Below, one piece after another: positions 47,016 to 59,567 of a stretch of 64,000 bases of DNA. The notes below the pieces were generated by a model, which saw nothing but the letters and a program-made list of their open reading frames with translations, searched no databases and was not told the origin of the DNA. Position 1 is the stretch's first letter; the number at the start of each line of letters is the position of its first letter. The translations under genes were made by a program, and so were the position numbers. Source of the stretch: Bactrocera neohumeralis (lineage: Eukaryota > Arthropoda > Insecta > Diptera > Tephritidae); NCBI RefSeq assembly GCF_024586455.1, contig NC_065921.1, positions 14,477,401 to 14,541,400 of the forward strand, in the 5' to 3' direction.

Positions 47016-50000
47016 CGTAAAAATCGCTGAATGCACTTTATGTACATCAGAAAGACAGGCGTATACTAAACACTAATGATTATTTTGATGTGACATTTGG
47101 CACAGATGCCACTGACAGTCATACCAACCCTGAAAAAAATTGTTCGTCGAATGGGTTTTCGCGCGAAATATACTATATATTAAAAGTCTTATTACTACTT
47201 TATTATTATTTCTGTTTTTTTTTCTTGTAAATTAGGTTTGTCTAAAATGCCTCCAAAAATGCATTCACTAATTTCTTAATACCACACAACCCAGTTGCAT
47301 GCCGCTTTGCGCGCTTTCATAACATTGCGTAGGCGTAGGGGTTCACCTACATACTTGTAAACCGTTAGGTATTACTTTACTTGCGAAATAAATAACTCAA
47401 ACTGACTTGACGAAAAATTGCATGGTGTCAGTTTAATAAATGTACGTAATTACTAATCATTATTTAAGCGGCTTTTAAAATTCCATAATGGCGCCATAAA
47501 GTTGGTCACATGACTAAGCTGGTCGTTAAAATGGTGTGCAAAAAAATTATGTGGAAAATATTACAAAATATTGTACTAATATAAAATCAAAAACAAAGGA
47601 AAAAAAGGCAATAAAAATGTAAAATATGAAAATATAAATAAAGAAAAAATATTACAAAAACAAAGTGGCGCCTAAACAGACAGTGATTTAACAAAACAGT
47701 TGTATTGGAGTTCACGTACTATGGTACATACATATACTATATGTTAAATCATAATAATATACATATAGTATGAACAAAACATTTACTGAAATAGTTGGGG
47801 TTACGAACATGTGGCAAGTAACGCGAAAGTGGGCCAAACTCAAATAAATAGATATCGAAGCAGCCTCATAGAACACCACTAAAGCTGCAGCCAAGTATTA
47901 ACTTAATCTGTGGCATGATTTGGCAGCAGGAAAAGCAATAAATTAGAAGAAAAAAAAACTGAGCAGTTAAAGCTCTGCGGAAATCAGAAACAAAAGAAAT
48001 TCCCAGCAGTCTGAAGCCGAACACATACACACAACCACTTGACAGTCTATTCGATGTCGCCAAATCCTCCATTGGTATGTGCCACATTTGTTTGTGGCAG
48101 CTCATGTGCATATATCAAATTTTGTCATTCATCATTTGCATGCAACAACACAAATTAACAGCAACAAGATTAACAAGACATTTGTTAAGGAATTAAAATC
48201 GACGCAGAATAGACAAAGCATATGTGTGAGAGAAATTGTTAAATTATGAATTTAATTAAAGGAAATCCATCGAGCGATAATTCCGCTGGAAAATTACAGT
48301 TATACATATTCACATACAGAATCACATATAATCACATATAGAAAATAATCACTTGAGAAAATACTGTAATGCTCTTTTTTGACATTTCCTCCGCCTGACA
48401 GCTGCACTGAGTTCGGCGACGCGAGGGCCGCAAGCCCTCCGACAGCGCCAATATTGCCACAGCGCGGCAATTGTAAATCGCATCAATGATGTGACACAAT
48501 GGCTGGCAAATAAATGCATAGTTGTCCACTCATTGCCACCCCCTCTCTCGCGGCGCAATTCATAAATTTAATATTCATATTCCCGCACAGAGTTTGACTC
48601 AGAAAGCGGTTAATAAGCGTGCGCACGTTCATATGTATGTGTGCTTATTTGTGAACCCGCCTTGTTGTTGGTCGCTGGCTTTGTTTGTTGCTGTAATCAT
48701 GTTCACTTTGTTGTTTTTATTGTTGTGTGCGTTTATGACAAGCGCAAGTGTCAGAAACCGCATAGAACTATTAATCAAAATCATCTCTTTTACAAGAACA
48801 ATATGATTGTTTGTTGTTGGAGTACAATAACCCGAGTGGTATAGTTCTCTTCATTGATTTGGCGATTGCAGTTTGTGAACTAGTAGTTGTTGTTGTCAGT
48901 TTTTGTAAGTCGCATGATTTAAATTGCGAATATTCACAGGCGGAAGTTAGGAAATCGAGCTATTTTGAGATATACATATAGCATGTACATACTTAAAGAA
49001 GGTGCTGAAGTGGATCAGAGCTTGTATTTGAAATATTCTATATAATAAATAAGCTAGCATCTGCGCTAGTGTGTTAAAAATCATTAAGAACAACATCTAG
49101 TCTAACTCTGGGATCATTAGGGAACAAATATTCGCGATAGATATACAGAAAATGTATTCGAAATATTGGCTCTAGAACAGTATTCGTTTTTTTTTTCTTC
49201 GAAAGTTGAACGTCAAGGTATTTCCCGTTTAAAGCTAACATTTTTATATATTGCTGGCAGTTTGTAGATTTCATCACAACTTAGGGGTCTAGTAAATTTT
49301 TGATACCCTGCACTGAGTGAGGCCGTGTTGCCCCGACTGGAACAAATGTCAGAGGGACAAGAGCTACAAAAACGGTTAGGTAAAACTTTCCACCCGCTAT
49401 ATTTCAAATAGTTTTTAACCGTTCTTGAAAAATTATGTCGACCGTTGTCATATTAGAACACTATTGCCTAATATCCAGTCGCAAATTCTGGTCGTTATTT
49501 CGGCAATATCGCTCTTCATTTTATAAAGTCTTGTCTGACCAATCATTAGAGTATTTCAAAGATGGTCCTCCACTACAATACCAACGCGGAACGAATGACA
49601 AACTTCATAATTATTGTCAAGAAAGAAAGGGCCTAATATATTTGGATTACTCTTCAATAACTTTGTTTATTGGTACAAGGTCAATTGAGTCTATAACTAC
49701 AAGAATATTCGTGCAAGTTTTTCAAAACTTAAGCATTTTTAAGTAGATTCGTTAAGTCGTGTTCAAGAATGAATCAATCCAAATTTTGATACCCTGCTCT
49801 GATGTGAACTATTTCCATTCAAGCAACCCAGCATCAGCCGGAACAAACGGTAGACAGAAGAGGCAGGTAAGGCAAAACTTCTTGCTCGCTGTACTCCATA
49901 TAGTTCAGTTTGTTGATCCTCTTCAGATCCTATCAAATACAGAGCAAATACGAAGCGTTAACTTGGCACATTCTCTCATCTAGAGCATATTCACCCAAAT

Positions 50001-51369
50001 TTCTACATCTTGTTTTGAGCTTAGATATTCTTCATATTAAAGTAAAGAAGAAGACCTTCTCGTAAAAACATTTTTCAGGCACAAAGTTCGATATACATAT
50101 TTTAAGTTAAAAAAATTACTGTTGTTTACTCCTTAAAAGAATGGCATATTATACTGAAAAAGGCGCAAATGGAGAATAGCTTTCCAACTCTTGTTCGGAA
50201 ATTCAGAACAGTGGAGTAATAATTAATTTAAAAAATTCCTACAAAGGTTTTTATTCAATACCGTACTGTAAGGATCACATATGAAGTAACCAAATCAAAT
50301 TATAAATTATAATTTCAGTTAGAGCCGTCGGCCACTTAAAGAAGGTCTGATTCATGGTTTACTTCCTGCTATAACTATTTGGCCAGCTCAAATTACATAG
50401 ACCACACAATCTTGAAACAGATCTTGATCTACCTTCTAGTGGTGACCCAACCATAGCGAAGATTATGATGATACGCCTGATGTAGCTTCGATCGAAATAC
50501 CTTAGCAACTCCGAAGGAGTACGTACAAACATTTTTGAGGCATTGTGTTGTTAGCCGATTTAACTCCCTTGATTTCCTCGGCTGATATAAATTGATCCGA
50601 TTACGCAAATTCCAATAATGTGGAACCCGAGTTTCGAGTAAATCTTACCATCCATTGCGGCTTTCATCGTTGTAAAGTAAAAATGCTTTCATTCCAATAT
50701 TTTAAAAGTTAATACTGACTATATCAGCGACTATAAAACCTTACTAGTTACCAATACACATATCCAATCCTATTGTGATGAATCAGCTATTCAAATAAGG
50801 ATATTTACGAACATCCTTCACATCATTATAACTATATTGTAGTAAAATGACCCAAAGGGTACACCAAATAAAGGTTTTTTTTTTTGTTGACAATATATCA
50901 ACATCCCTTGAAAATTTCAAGAGATCTCACAGATTACAGTTACGAGCATTCTTAAACAAAGGAAATTACAGTCTATCATCTGCTCAGCATTAAAAATATC
51001 GAATCGAAGTATTATCGCAAAATCGATCAAAAAACCAAAAATTAATAGCGGCTCCTCCTCCAGTAAAGTCATGAATGACATTTGTGACAGAGCTTTGTGC
51101 AACAAAGTGTGACAGCAAAACAAAAGAATTGAATTTGAATAAAATTGCATTCAGAAGCAATGAGCTCGATGCAGTCAGTCGGAATGAACAAATTTTAAAA
51201 TTACTCACTTTTAATTGACAGGTGGCCAACTGACATATGTAATGTATCGCGAAGGCTAAACAAAGTAATAATGAACTAAAATAATGCGAAAACGGATATG
51301 TTATGATATATAAATGCAACGCATATTATTGGTTATGAAATTTAGGTGGTTTTAATTGAGAGTCGGTTA
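47016..51369. other. AT-rich DNA with unique-looking blocks, no gene seen
   Basis: 47270-48980 is AT-rich and unique-looking, with a GC-richer patch at 48390-48560 where GAGGGC and GCCCTC flank CGCAA. Two diverged copies of a motif opening TTTTGATACCCTGC start near 49299 and 49785. The 109-aa minus frame at 51319-50990 is hydrophobic and unrecognised. Confidence 0.4.
51041..51063 (+). repeat. 23-bp exact duplicate, copy 1 (copy 2 at 51940-51962)
   Basis: The string beginning ATTAATAGCGGCTCCTCCTC and ending CAG is present here and again at 51940-51962 with no mismatch, although flanks differ. The second copy falls inside the TGGCAAC array and is followed by CTAGCTAGCT. Confidence 0.9.
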
Positions 51370-52090
51370 GATATACTAAAATTAAGTTTTTTATACTGGT
51401 GGCAACTTTGATCAAAATATTTTTAGTAGAGATATAAATTTCTCAAATATCTTTCATTTCATATCAATTCCTAAATGTCAAGTCGAAATAAACTTAATTT
51501 TTCATGCAAGTGGCAACTCTGTAAATATTTTTGGTATAAACATAAATTTCTCAAAAACATACATATGTATATTGCAATGTACATACAAGTATATCAACCG
51601 TTAATTTTCAAGTCGAAATAAAATTAATTTTTCTGATACATGGCAACTCTAGTTGAAATATTTTCGATATTTCTCAATTATTTTTCGTATGAAATTATAT
51701 GTTAATTTTAAGCTGAAACAAAATATATTTGTCTGCAGGTGGCAACTCGGGATGATATATATTTAACAAAGGTGTACTACAAATGTCTCAAATATTTTTT
51801 CTCTTAATATCAATTCTTAATTTTCAGTTCGAAATAGTTTTAATTTTTTATACTTGTGGCAACTCTGAGTTAAATATTTTTGGCTTTGCAGCTTACACAG
51901 TTTTCATTTTTTTCATATGATATCAAATCTGAATCAATCATTAATAGCGGCTCCTCCTCCAGCTAGCTAGCTGAATTAAAATTCATTTTTCCGACTGGTG
52001 GCAACTTTTTGATATAGCTGTAAAAATATACGAAACAAATTTATTTTTTACGAAAGGTGGCAAAATTTTTTTGCAAATTTCTCACTGATA
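51370..52090 (+). repeat. Degenerate tandem array centred on TGGCAACTCT
   Basis: TGGCAAC (in the last unit TGGCAAA) recurs at 51400, 51511, 51641, 51740, 51857, 51999 and 52058. Spacings are mostly 99-142 bases, with 59 for the last. Units share TTTTCA(A/G)(G/T)TCGAAATA...TTAATTTTT upstream of the motif and ATTTCTCAAATAT with a TATCAAT string downstream. Units differ by many substitutions and indels, so the array is old. Confidence 0.8.
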
Positions 52091-53289
52091 TCAAATCTGA
52101 ATTTGACTAAAAATATACTATTTAGAACTATGTATTTTTCAAACTAGTTATAAGTACACAGTTGATTTTAGCGCAGGGTATAAATATATTATATGTACAA
52201 AAATACATACATACAACTAGTATTTCTAATACATGTACATATAAACGTGTCCATAGCTAATAGCCATTAAATAAAAATGACAAACCGTTTGTTCTATTTA
52301 ATGGTCATTTTACATTTCGATCATAAATAAAGATAACATTTTGCAAATTTTTAGCAACGCATGAGTGCATTGCAGACACACCTGCTGAGTTTGCTCACGG
52401 GTATTTATACAACATAAGCCTGTGCATACAAACATACGAGTATTCGCCTAAGCACGAGCGGTATCGAATAATTTTAAAGGGGAGATTGATTACTTAAATA
52501 ATTTTTCGATGACGATGACATGAATTTGAATTAAATTTTTAAATTCTAGAGATAACTGTACTATTGCACAGAGAAATATTTTTTTACTTCATATACTCTA
52601 CTCGACTTCGCTTGACCCCTAACCAAAACTCTATTGAAAAAAAATATTTTAATTATTTTTTGCACATCTCCCTTCCTCTACGCCCATTTAATAGCATAAA
52701 AGCATATAATGTTTTATACAACGCGAATATAATAAAATAACGGCATTCAGCTGTCAATAATATTTGTGTTCATTTTTAAACGTCAGTTAGTATTAGTGTT
52801 AAAAATGTAAATATTGCCTGCTCTTGTCATCAAAATAAATTAACTAAAATTTCAGCTGTCAAAAGAGAGTTCACACATTTTGTATAAATGAGTTTTTATA
52901 AAACGAAAATGTAACGACAATGCTGTTTTCACCAAATGTTCAAAATACATGAGTATTTATTCTTAAATTTTATTTAAATCATATGAGGCATAATTCCATA
53001 GATTCTTAGAGAGCCCATTTAATAAATTTGTTAATAAAATCGAGCAGTTTGTGTCAGGTGAAATTATTGGTCAAAGGAGTTCAAGCAAAGAGTTAAGTGT
53101 GGTTAAATCGTGGATTCAGAGGGGTCAAGATAGAGGTGAAGACATGTCAGTGCGCTGAAGGGAGAACAAGCGAGGAGAAATTTCATAGATCATTTGAAAC
53201 AATCTCAAACTATTTCCCTTTACCGTAGAACCATGAAATTCAATGAAGATTTCAGAATAAAACAAAAACAAAACCCTTAACTTCGGTAA
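52091..53289. other. AT-rich intergenic DNA, no gene seen
   Basis: Nothing recognised on either strand. Confidence 0.5.
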
Positions 53290-53547
53290 CACTGAAGCTG
53301 GAATACGGTTTTTATTACAGCTATATCATACAGCGATCCGAACTGGAAAGTTTTTTCAGATATTGTAAGCTTGCCTTGAACAATAATCCGTGCCACATTT
53401 TGCGAAGATACCTCGACAAGTAAATAGTTTTTCACACTAGAACTTGGTTTTGATTGTTCAGTTTTATTTCAGCTATATACTCGTACTATTATGGTTCGAT
53501 CTCAAAAATTTATTGAGATATTTTAGCATTGCCTTAGGGAGTAGTGC
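53290..53547 (-). repeat. Inverted copy of the ~155-bp-unit repeat
   Basis: Read on the minus strand, AACTT..TTTTGATTGTTCAG and ACAGCTATA-type text correspond to GATCAAAATCGAGTTCTT and TATAGCTGCC of the array at 34610-35030. About one and a half units are present, abutting a Tc1 relic. Confidence 0.55.
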
Positions 53548-54012
53548 CGCTTTGCATCTTCCTTGACATTTTGGAATAATTCGTCAGTATTTTCGTTAGA
53601 TTTCTTTCCCAAGACCTTTTAATTCAGAGGTTTTCGATTGAATTTAAGTCTGGACTTTATGCATGCCAATCCAAACCCGTATGATTTCGTAAGAAAACCA
53701 AGTTTTAACACTCTTAGCAGTGTGCTTGGGGTCGTTATTCTGCATAAAAATGTATTGTGCAGTCTTGTATTCCTTTACAAGTGGCTTCATTGTACGCGAC
53801 AATATATCTTTATATAGATACTGGTCTTTTTCCATACAGTTATTCATCGATTAGGCACCTAGACCCTACCACGAAAACGCTGACCAAACCATAGTACTTC
53901 CTCCACGATATTTAACCAGTTCTAAAGTAAATCTAGGGTGCAGTTTCTTGTTTAGTTGGCGTCGAACAAATTTTTTTCCATCTGGTCAAAATAAATTAAA
54001 CTTGAATTCATC
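53548..54012 (-). mobile_element. Tc1-like transposase relic
   Basis: Minus strand from 54012: DEFKFNLF (first Asp), PDGKKFVRRQLNKKLHPRFT, VKYRGGSTMVWSAFSW, then a 67-codon open part (53847-53644): MNNCMEKDQYLYKDILSRTM, YIFMQNNDPKHTAKSVKTWF. The second catalytic Asp of QDNDPKHT is Asn here. It is followed after breaks by SPDLNSIENL-like text near 53620. N-terminal DNA-binding domains and ends not seen. Confidence 0.8.
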
Positions 54013-54050
54013 CCTTCACAGTATTTGGTTCAAATATAAAGTCGGAAACA

Positions 54051-54087
54051 CTTCTTCTTAATTGGCGTAGACACCGCTAACGCGATT
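54051..54087 (-). repeat. Solo 3' tip of the RTE-like element
   Basis: Minus strand: CGCGTTAGCGGTGTCTACGC followed by CAATTAAGAAGAAG, identical in layout to the 3' ends at 57316 and 59531. Only about 37 bases survive. Confidence 0.7.
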
Positions 54088-54109
54088 ATGCATACTCGTA
54101 ACCCATTTT

Positions 54110-54425
54110 AATGAAAGTGACGTCTGATGTTTTTTCAAGCTGAGGTTTTTGCTATTGCGAAAGCCGCGGAGCTGGCCTCTAGTGCACCTACAGGCAATGC
54201 CAGAGTCAACATCTACTTTATAGCCAAGTGTCTTGGGAGGTAGGGCAGCACTGGAATGTATAGGCAGAAGTAAGACACTCCACTTCTACTGGGTACTAGG
54301 CCAAAAAGGCATCGAGGGCAATGACATAGTGATCTAGGGTCTCCAAGGTATGATACACTAGAGGGGGTATTGATAGTGAAGCTGAAGAGTCTGTTAACAT
54401 TCGCTTCAAGCGCAGGCATCCTAAA
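54110..54425 (+). mobile_element. RNase H fragment of a non-LTR retrotransposon
   Basis: Frames give GFCYCESRGAGL / FAIAKAAELASSAPTGNARV followed by NIY (first strand and helix of RNase H, with broken 'sDSqAAL'), then WVLGQKGIEGNDIV near 54295-54335, the counterpart of 'WVPGHKGIEGNEKAD'. This differs from the CCTAA-tailed family, so it represents another LINE lineage. Confidence 0.6.
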
Positions 54426-55666
54426 GGATGACTACTCCTCATTGACCTAGCAACTGAACTCCATCTGGTATCGTATACATATACATATGTACAAATATAT
54501 ATCTTCTTTTTGACATTTTTAATAACTTTATATTAATTAAATTGAGTCCACTTAAATTTTCCCTCCAGAACTATTTGTTTGTTGTTGATAAAATTTGTAA
54601 ACTTACACCAATACAACAATGAACAAATACATCGAGGGTAGCGAAACGGCAACGATCAAATGCAAATGCGTTCATCACCGCAGACATTGGTCAGAATCAG
54701 AGCCAAGCCAACCAGAACAACAACAGAGGAACAATATCCGCGATAGCGCCCAGCGTGCCCAGCGCCTGCGGCTATTTTGCGACATGTTTCGACCCTCGAG
54801 CCGACATTCGCGCGGCATACCAGCTGCAGACCAGCACACATACTCGTGCATACTCACTGTCCGACGCAGACGCAGCGCCCGCGATAATCAATCATAATCA
54901 GAAAAACTGTTGTCATCTATCAAAAAGCTATGCCGCACGCCGGCGCGCCGCGTCAGGGCGACAGTTCGACGTATCGTTTCGTCTCGGTCACAAGCGTTTA
55001 TGACAGTTGCATTGTCTCGCTGTCGCATTGCATGTATTGCCATGTACAACAAATGTGCTGGATATAATTATGGTATATAAGGCAATGCGCTGGCTGGTGT
55101 CACGGCTTCCCGTAAATGTCTAAATTCTTGTTGCAATTTAATGGTTGTTGCTGTGTAATGTAATGAGCGCATGAAATTTAATCGAATTAAATGGCTACTG
55201 GTCTCAATCAATTAGTTACATATGTACTTGCTCTTACTCTATATGTTCCTCTGTCGTATGTTGGGGTTCGTCAAAGGCAAAAACAACACTAATGAATTAA
55301 AGTAATTAACCGCTTCTGGTTTTAGGTAATAGACAATAGTATTACCAGCTGAGACTAAACCAAAGACTTGGTGTCGTTTATAACGAAGTCCAACAAATGG
55401 CAGTTCATTTTGAAGACGATTAATATAGGAACGGTCAAGATCTTCCTTGATTGATTATAAATTTGTTAAGAGTGGGCCTTCGAAGGAATAGTGAGAGCTT
55501 AAGTGAATTTACCTGTTCATAACCTTCAATATTCCATGTTTTTACCAAGTGTTAGGAACTTTCCCGCAGCCATTTAGTCTTGTTCTTAATATTATGTTTA
55601 GTAGTCAGTCCAGTCCTAGAGTACAATCCTCTGCCTCCTCTTTTTTCCCTTTGAACTAAAAAAGTT
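54426..55666. other. Unique-looking non-coding DNA
   Basis: A GC-richer patch at 54640-55010 has a frame open for 92 codons (54619-54897) that begins with ATG and carries MNKYIEGSETATIKCKCVHH. I see no domain and the opposite strand is also open, so it is not called as a gene. Confidence 0.4.
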
Positions 55667-56500
55667 TTAGTTTAGGATCGATGGCTTATCAAGAGATCGC
55701 ACTTGGACTACTATATGCCGTCCTTCGTGAAGCAATAAAAATTTATCTCCCGTATCCGCAATTATAAATTGGCAAAGCGCCTTATGGCCAATACAAATTA
55801 GGTGTTTATTTTCTATTACCACCATCTTGCTCGAATATCTGAAAGCATAAGCTTCTAAGTATTGAAGCCCTGATCTCGCAAACTCATGAAAACCAAGAAG
55901 GAAATGTTTAGATGTTTCCACCTCGTCCTCTTTTATAAAACTTCTGCAACTGGCATCCGGTAATATTCTCAACCTTACAGCGTGGCCTGCTAGAACTCCC
56001 ACAACTAGGAAGATGCTAACCTTTCCAAGGACAAAGAGCTCACTGGATCTCTTAAAATCAATCTTGGATGAAACATTTACCTAGCACTGACAAATCTTAC
56101 GCGAAGGTCACCTATGTAGTAGTAAAAGACAGGAGGAGAATAGAACACCGACTTGTTCCCATTCTACTTATAGCGAGCCTAGAGTGACTTTCCTTGCCAA
56201 CTTGTCAGATTTATAGTTACCCGCGATTCCGCTACGGCCTGCAACTAAATCACAAAATGACTCGATGCTATTTAAACAGAGGCTAGACATTAAATAACCA
56301 GCTCTGAACTCATAGTTAGTGAGCTCAAGGCCCTGCTATCCAGCTGGATAGTAATTTCCTTCAAAGCTGCACTCCGAAGTAATAAATCTACCACTACCTT
56401 AAATTGCAGGAAAATCAACTTGAGAAACACTACAATGGTCATGAAGTCTGAAACTGAAGTTGTTAGCGAGCTCCTGACAATAAGAAATGTACTGTCTCTT
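55667..56500 (-). mobile_element. RNase H-bearing non-LTR retrotransposon relic
   Basis: Minus strand: LLLRSAALKEITIQLDSRAL followed by SSLTMSSELV (RNase H, about 56385-56310; compare LRSAASFREVTIHSVSRAAI at 30885), AGN..NYKSDKLARKVTLGS (about 56230-56170), then an open 111-codon part: MGVLAGHAVRLRILPDASCR, SFIKEDEVETSKHFLLGFHE, FARSGLQYLEAY. This is the same C-terminal cysteine/histidine region as at 8400, 37600 and 45110. Tail not found. Confidence 0.78.
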
Positions 56501-56899
56501 TTTATTTTATCTTTATCGTTCAGCTTATTTGACTATATCTTCGAGCACAAACTGTTAAATATTTAGTATTGAAAAGGAAAGCCGAAAATTTTAGAAACAT
56601 GCCTATTTATATCCATAGTTCCCTATTACCTCGATATACTGAACCCAACTCCAACTTCTACAACCATCCGTGGAGTTAACAATCACCTCATTTGACACAA
56701 ATGCCTACCACTTGAGTGACTTTTTCATGTTTCAAAACAGAATAAAATCGCACAAGGCCAAACTGAAGAGTGCTATGTGGATGAAGCAGCACCTCACTTC
56801 TTAATTCGACCAAGCAATGCCGAAGGTGTGAGGTGGTTCGTCGAAGACCACTTTTTCTTAGCTAAATGGGTCGTTTCTCTGAAAATTGCAATCAAATCA
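56501..56899. other. No gene seen
   Basis: AT-rich spacer between two LINE relics on opposite strands. Confidence 0.45.
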
Positions 56900-57353
56900 G
56901 CCGAATAATAGAGTCTTGGACGATGTCAACAACGGATGAGTCGACGTTGCGAGTTTTCGAGAGAAAAGTTCTGCGAAAGATTTGTGGTCCTTTGCGCGTT
57001 AGCCACGGCGAATACCGCATTCGATGGAACGATGAGCTGTACGAGATATACGACGACATCGACATACATAGTTCAGCGAATTAAAAGACAGCGGCTACGC
57101 TGGCTAGGTCATGTTGTCCGGATGGATGTAAACACTCCAGCTCTGAAAGTATTCGATGCAGTACCCGCCGGGGGAAGCAGAGGAAGAGGAAGACCTCCAT
57201 TCCGTTGGAAGGACCAAGTGGAGAAGGACCTGGCTTCGCTTGGAATATCCAATTGGCGCCACGTAGCGAAAAGAAGAAACGACTGGCGCGCTGTTGTTAA
57301 CTCGGCTATAATCGCGTAAGCGGTGTCTACGCTAATTAAGAAGATGAAGAAGG
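56900..57353 (+). mobile_element. RTE-like non-LTR retrotransposon, 3' end copy
   Basis: Two overlapping frames: SWTMSTTDESTLRVFERKVL, RKICGPLRVSHGEYRIRWND, ELYEIYDDID, then RIKRQRLRWLGHVVRMDVNT, PALKVFDAVPAGGSRGRGRP, FRWKDQVEKDLASLGISNWR, KRRNDWRAVVNSAIIA and stop. One base of frame change near 57070 separates them. The 3' end CGCGTAAGCGGTGTCTACGC, CTAATTAAGAAGATGAAGAA is complete with a (GAA)n-type tail. This is the best-preserved C-terminus of the family here. Confidence 0.9.
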
Positions 57354-59128
57354 TACTTGGTATATAGTATATCACACCTTGTAAATCCCAAAATTAAAGT
57401 TTATAGAACAATATCTATTCATATATGTATGCATTCTCCGAAAGTAATGGTTTCAAGCGCTGTCTGGCTTTTCTAAAATTTACAGCTAAATAACTGTAAA
57501 TGTGAATATATATATAATATAATATATACCGTTATATTTACGACATCTATTCGTAATGACATAAGGAGCGCCAATATTTACGCTGATGAGCTTTTGAATT
57601 AACTCATCCTACTCGCTAAATAATAAATATCGCAATCATAAGCACTTCATAATAGCAATTGGGAAAGAAATTTCACCCTTGACATATTGGACGGCAAAAA
57701 ATTTCACACTTCCCCGAACGCCATTATTTTACTCTCACGAGCGATAACTCAATTACCAAAAGAGCTGCGGATGCCGAGTCCAAAAGTTGAGCACTACTGC
57801 CTTGCCATTATTCTACACGAATACACACACATACACTAGTACTAGAGTACTACTCCGGCAGCGACATAATTCATTCTTACAACTTCATTTAAACGCTGCG
57901 AACAGCCGGGACCGAGCAGCGAGTGCGCTCCTTGTGACTTCATGGACTTACTGTCATCGTGGATCACCATGGAAGCTCGCACTTGCCAGAGCCCATCCGC
58001 TTGCGCGTCATTTGATGGATTGGAATTGTCGCAGCTGCTGACATTACGTTGTGGCATGCCGCACTGTGACATTGGGGAGTTGCAAGTTGCATGCAATAGC
58101 AACAATAAAAGCAATGTCAAGGCATGCAGCCAAACGTTGGCAACAAACAATTGTCAATGCGAAGAATGCAAGTGAAAGAAAAGTCGCAAAGCTGCAAGAA
58201 GTTGAGAATGCGGCGAGAAGGGAGGGAGGTAGACAAGAATAATAATAATAATGCGCACTGCTTAGTGTCGTATTCGGGTGACACGACTGGGAATGCCGCA
58301 AAGTGGCTGTGGAAATTACAAAAATGTCCACGGACAGCGGAGACAAAGGCGTCTTTGCAGGAAATGTGGGACGTTGGTGGTTAATAAGAATGTCTGGACA
58401 GTAGTGGGATATGATTTGGGAAATCATGCTGCACTATGACAAAAATGCGATCCTGTTGATATGATGTCATGCGGCACAAAGCGTCTCAATTCGTTGGTAT
58501 GAAGCGACAACTAGACCAATTGATTATGAGAAATTGATTTAAAATATCTCAGCGTTCAAATATCATGGATTTACAGAATGTTATGGAAAAAGATTCGAAA
58601 ATACTGCGGATTTGTGGGAAATTGCGGTGACTGAAAGACGAAATCGTGGACTGATAGTCCGGTACTTAATTAAAAACAATATACTAATTTAAGAGTTCAT
58701 GAAACTGTATCTGAAGCTGGACCACTTTACCTTGACTTAACGAAGAAAGTATAGACCTTTAGTCGGTTTCTTAAGCAAACCCAATGTATTTACATCTCCA
58801 TTCTGCATTCGATATTCAGCCGTTCCAGTTTGCCAACATTTTTTTCGCAAATATTTCTTTTTATAGATTTATTACGTCTTCGGGAGATATGATGTCCAAA
58901 GCGTTTAAATGATCCTTTGGCTAAGAATTGTTTTTTTTTACTTTTCTGATTACAAACGGTTCTCCGGTTATTCGACTCCATAGCCCAAAATACCGTGGCA
59001 CTTTTAATTCGTGTTCGAGTTTGGACCACATAAGTTCGGAAAATCCGGTTGCGCACTGGTATCCATAGAGTCTGAGGTCAATATTTTCACCTATTTATCT
59101 TATTAAAATGGTTGGTATTTAAATCTTC
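57354..59128. other. Intergenic DNA, no gene seen
   Basis: 57790-58180 is GC-richer and unique-looking, with GTGGCATGCCGC near 58041 and (AAT)n at about 58226-58240. The 88-aa minus frame at 59056-58790 is basic but unrecognised. Confidence 0.4.
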
Positions 59129-59567
59129 GGTCCTGCTATAAGGTGCAGAGGACGATGACAACAGCTGATGAGTCGAAGTTACGTGTTCTCTAGAGAAAGA
59201 TTCTGCGGAAGATTTATGGTCCTTTTTGCGTTGGCCACATTGAATACTGCAGACGATGGAAGGATGAGCTGTATGAGATATAAGACGACATTGACTTAGT
59301 TCAACGAATTAAGAGACAGTGGCTACGCTGGCAAAGTCATGTCCTCCGAATAGATGAAAACACGTCAGCTCTGAGAGTAGTGCCAGGGGGAAGCAGAAGA
59401 AGAGGAAGACCTTCATTCCGTTGGAAAGACCATGTGGAGAAGGACCTGGCTTAGCTTGGAATCTCCAATTGGCGGCAAACAGCGACAAGAAAGAACGATT
59501 GTCGCACTGTTGTAAACTCGGCTATAGCCGCGCAAGCGATGTCTTCGCCAATAAAGAAGAAGAAGAG
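59129..59567 (+). mobile_element. RTE-like non-LTR retrotransposon, 3' end copy, decayed
   Basis: Mixed frames: RKILRKIYGPFCVGHIEYCR, RWKDELYEI, stop, DDIDLVQRIKRQWLRWQSHV, LRIDENTSALRV, GGSRRRGRPSFRWKDHVEKD, LGISNWRQTATRKND. The end CGCGCAAGCGATGTCTTCGC, CAATAAAGAAGAAGAAGAG carries a four-unit (GAA) tail. It lies 1.8 kb from the better copy at 56900, in the same orientation. Confidence 0.85.

Noticed and set aside
50990..51319. 109-aa minus-strand frame with FTGGGAAINFWFFDRFCDN
   Set aside because: Looked gene-like at first, but I recognise no family, the frame is short and T-rich, and part of it is the 23-bp duplicated string.
54619..54897. 92-codon frame beginning MNKYIEG in a GC-rich patch, considered as a first exon
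   Set aside because: The opposite strand is equally open and I see no convincing domain or donor site; kept only as a remark in the region description.
57574..57610. CTGATGAG string that could open a hammerhead ribozyme
   Set aside because: No CGAAA segment or pairing stems at the required positions; similar strings at 36568 and 59165 also fail, the last being ordinary RTE-like coding sequence.
58790..59056. Basic 88-aa minus frame considered as a Tc1 transposase piece
   Set aside because: No SDE, GGGS.MVWG or QDNDPKHT motif in any frame around it.
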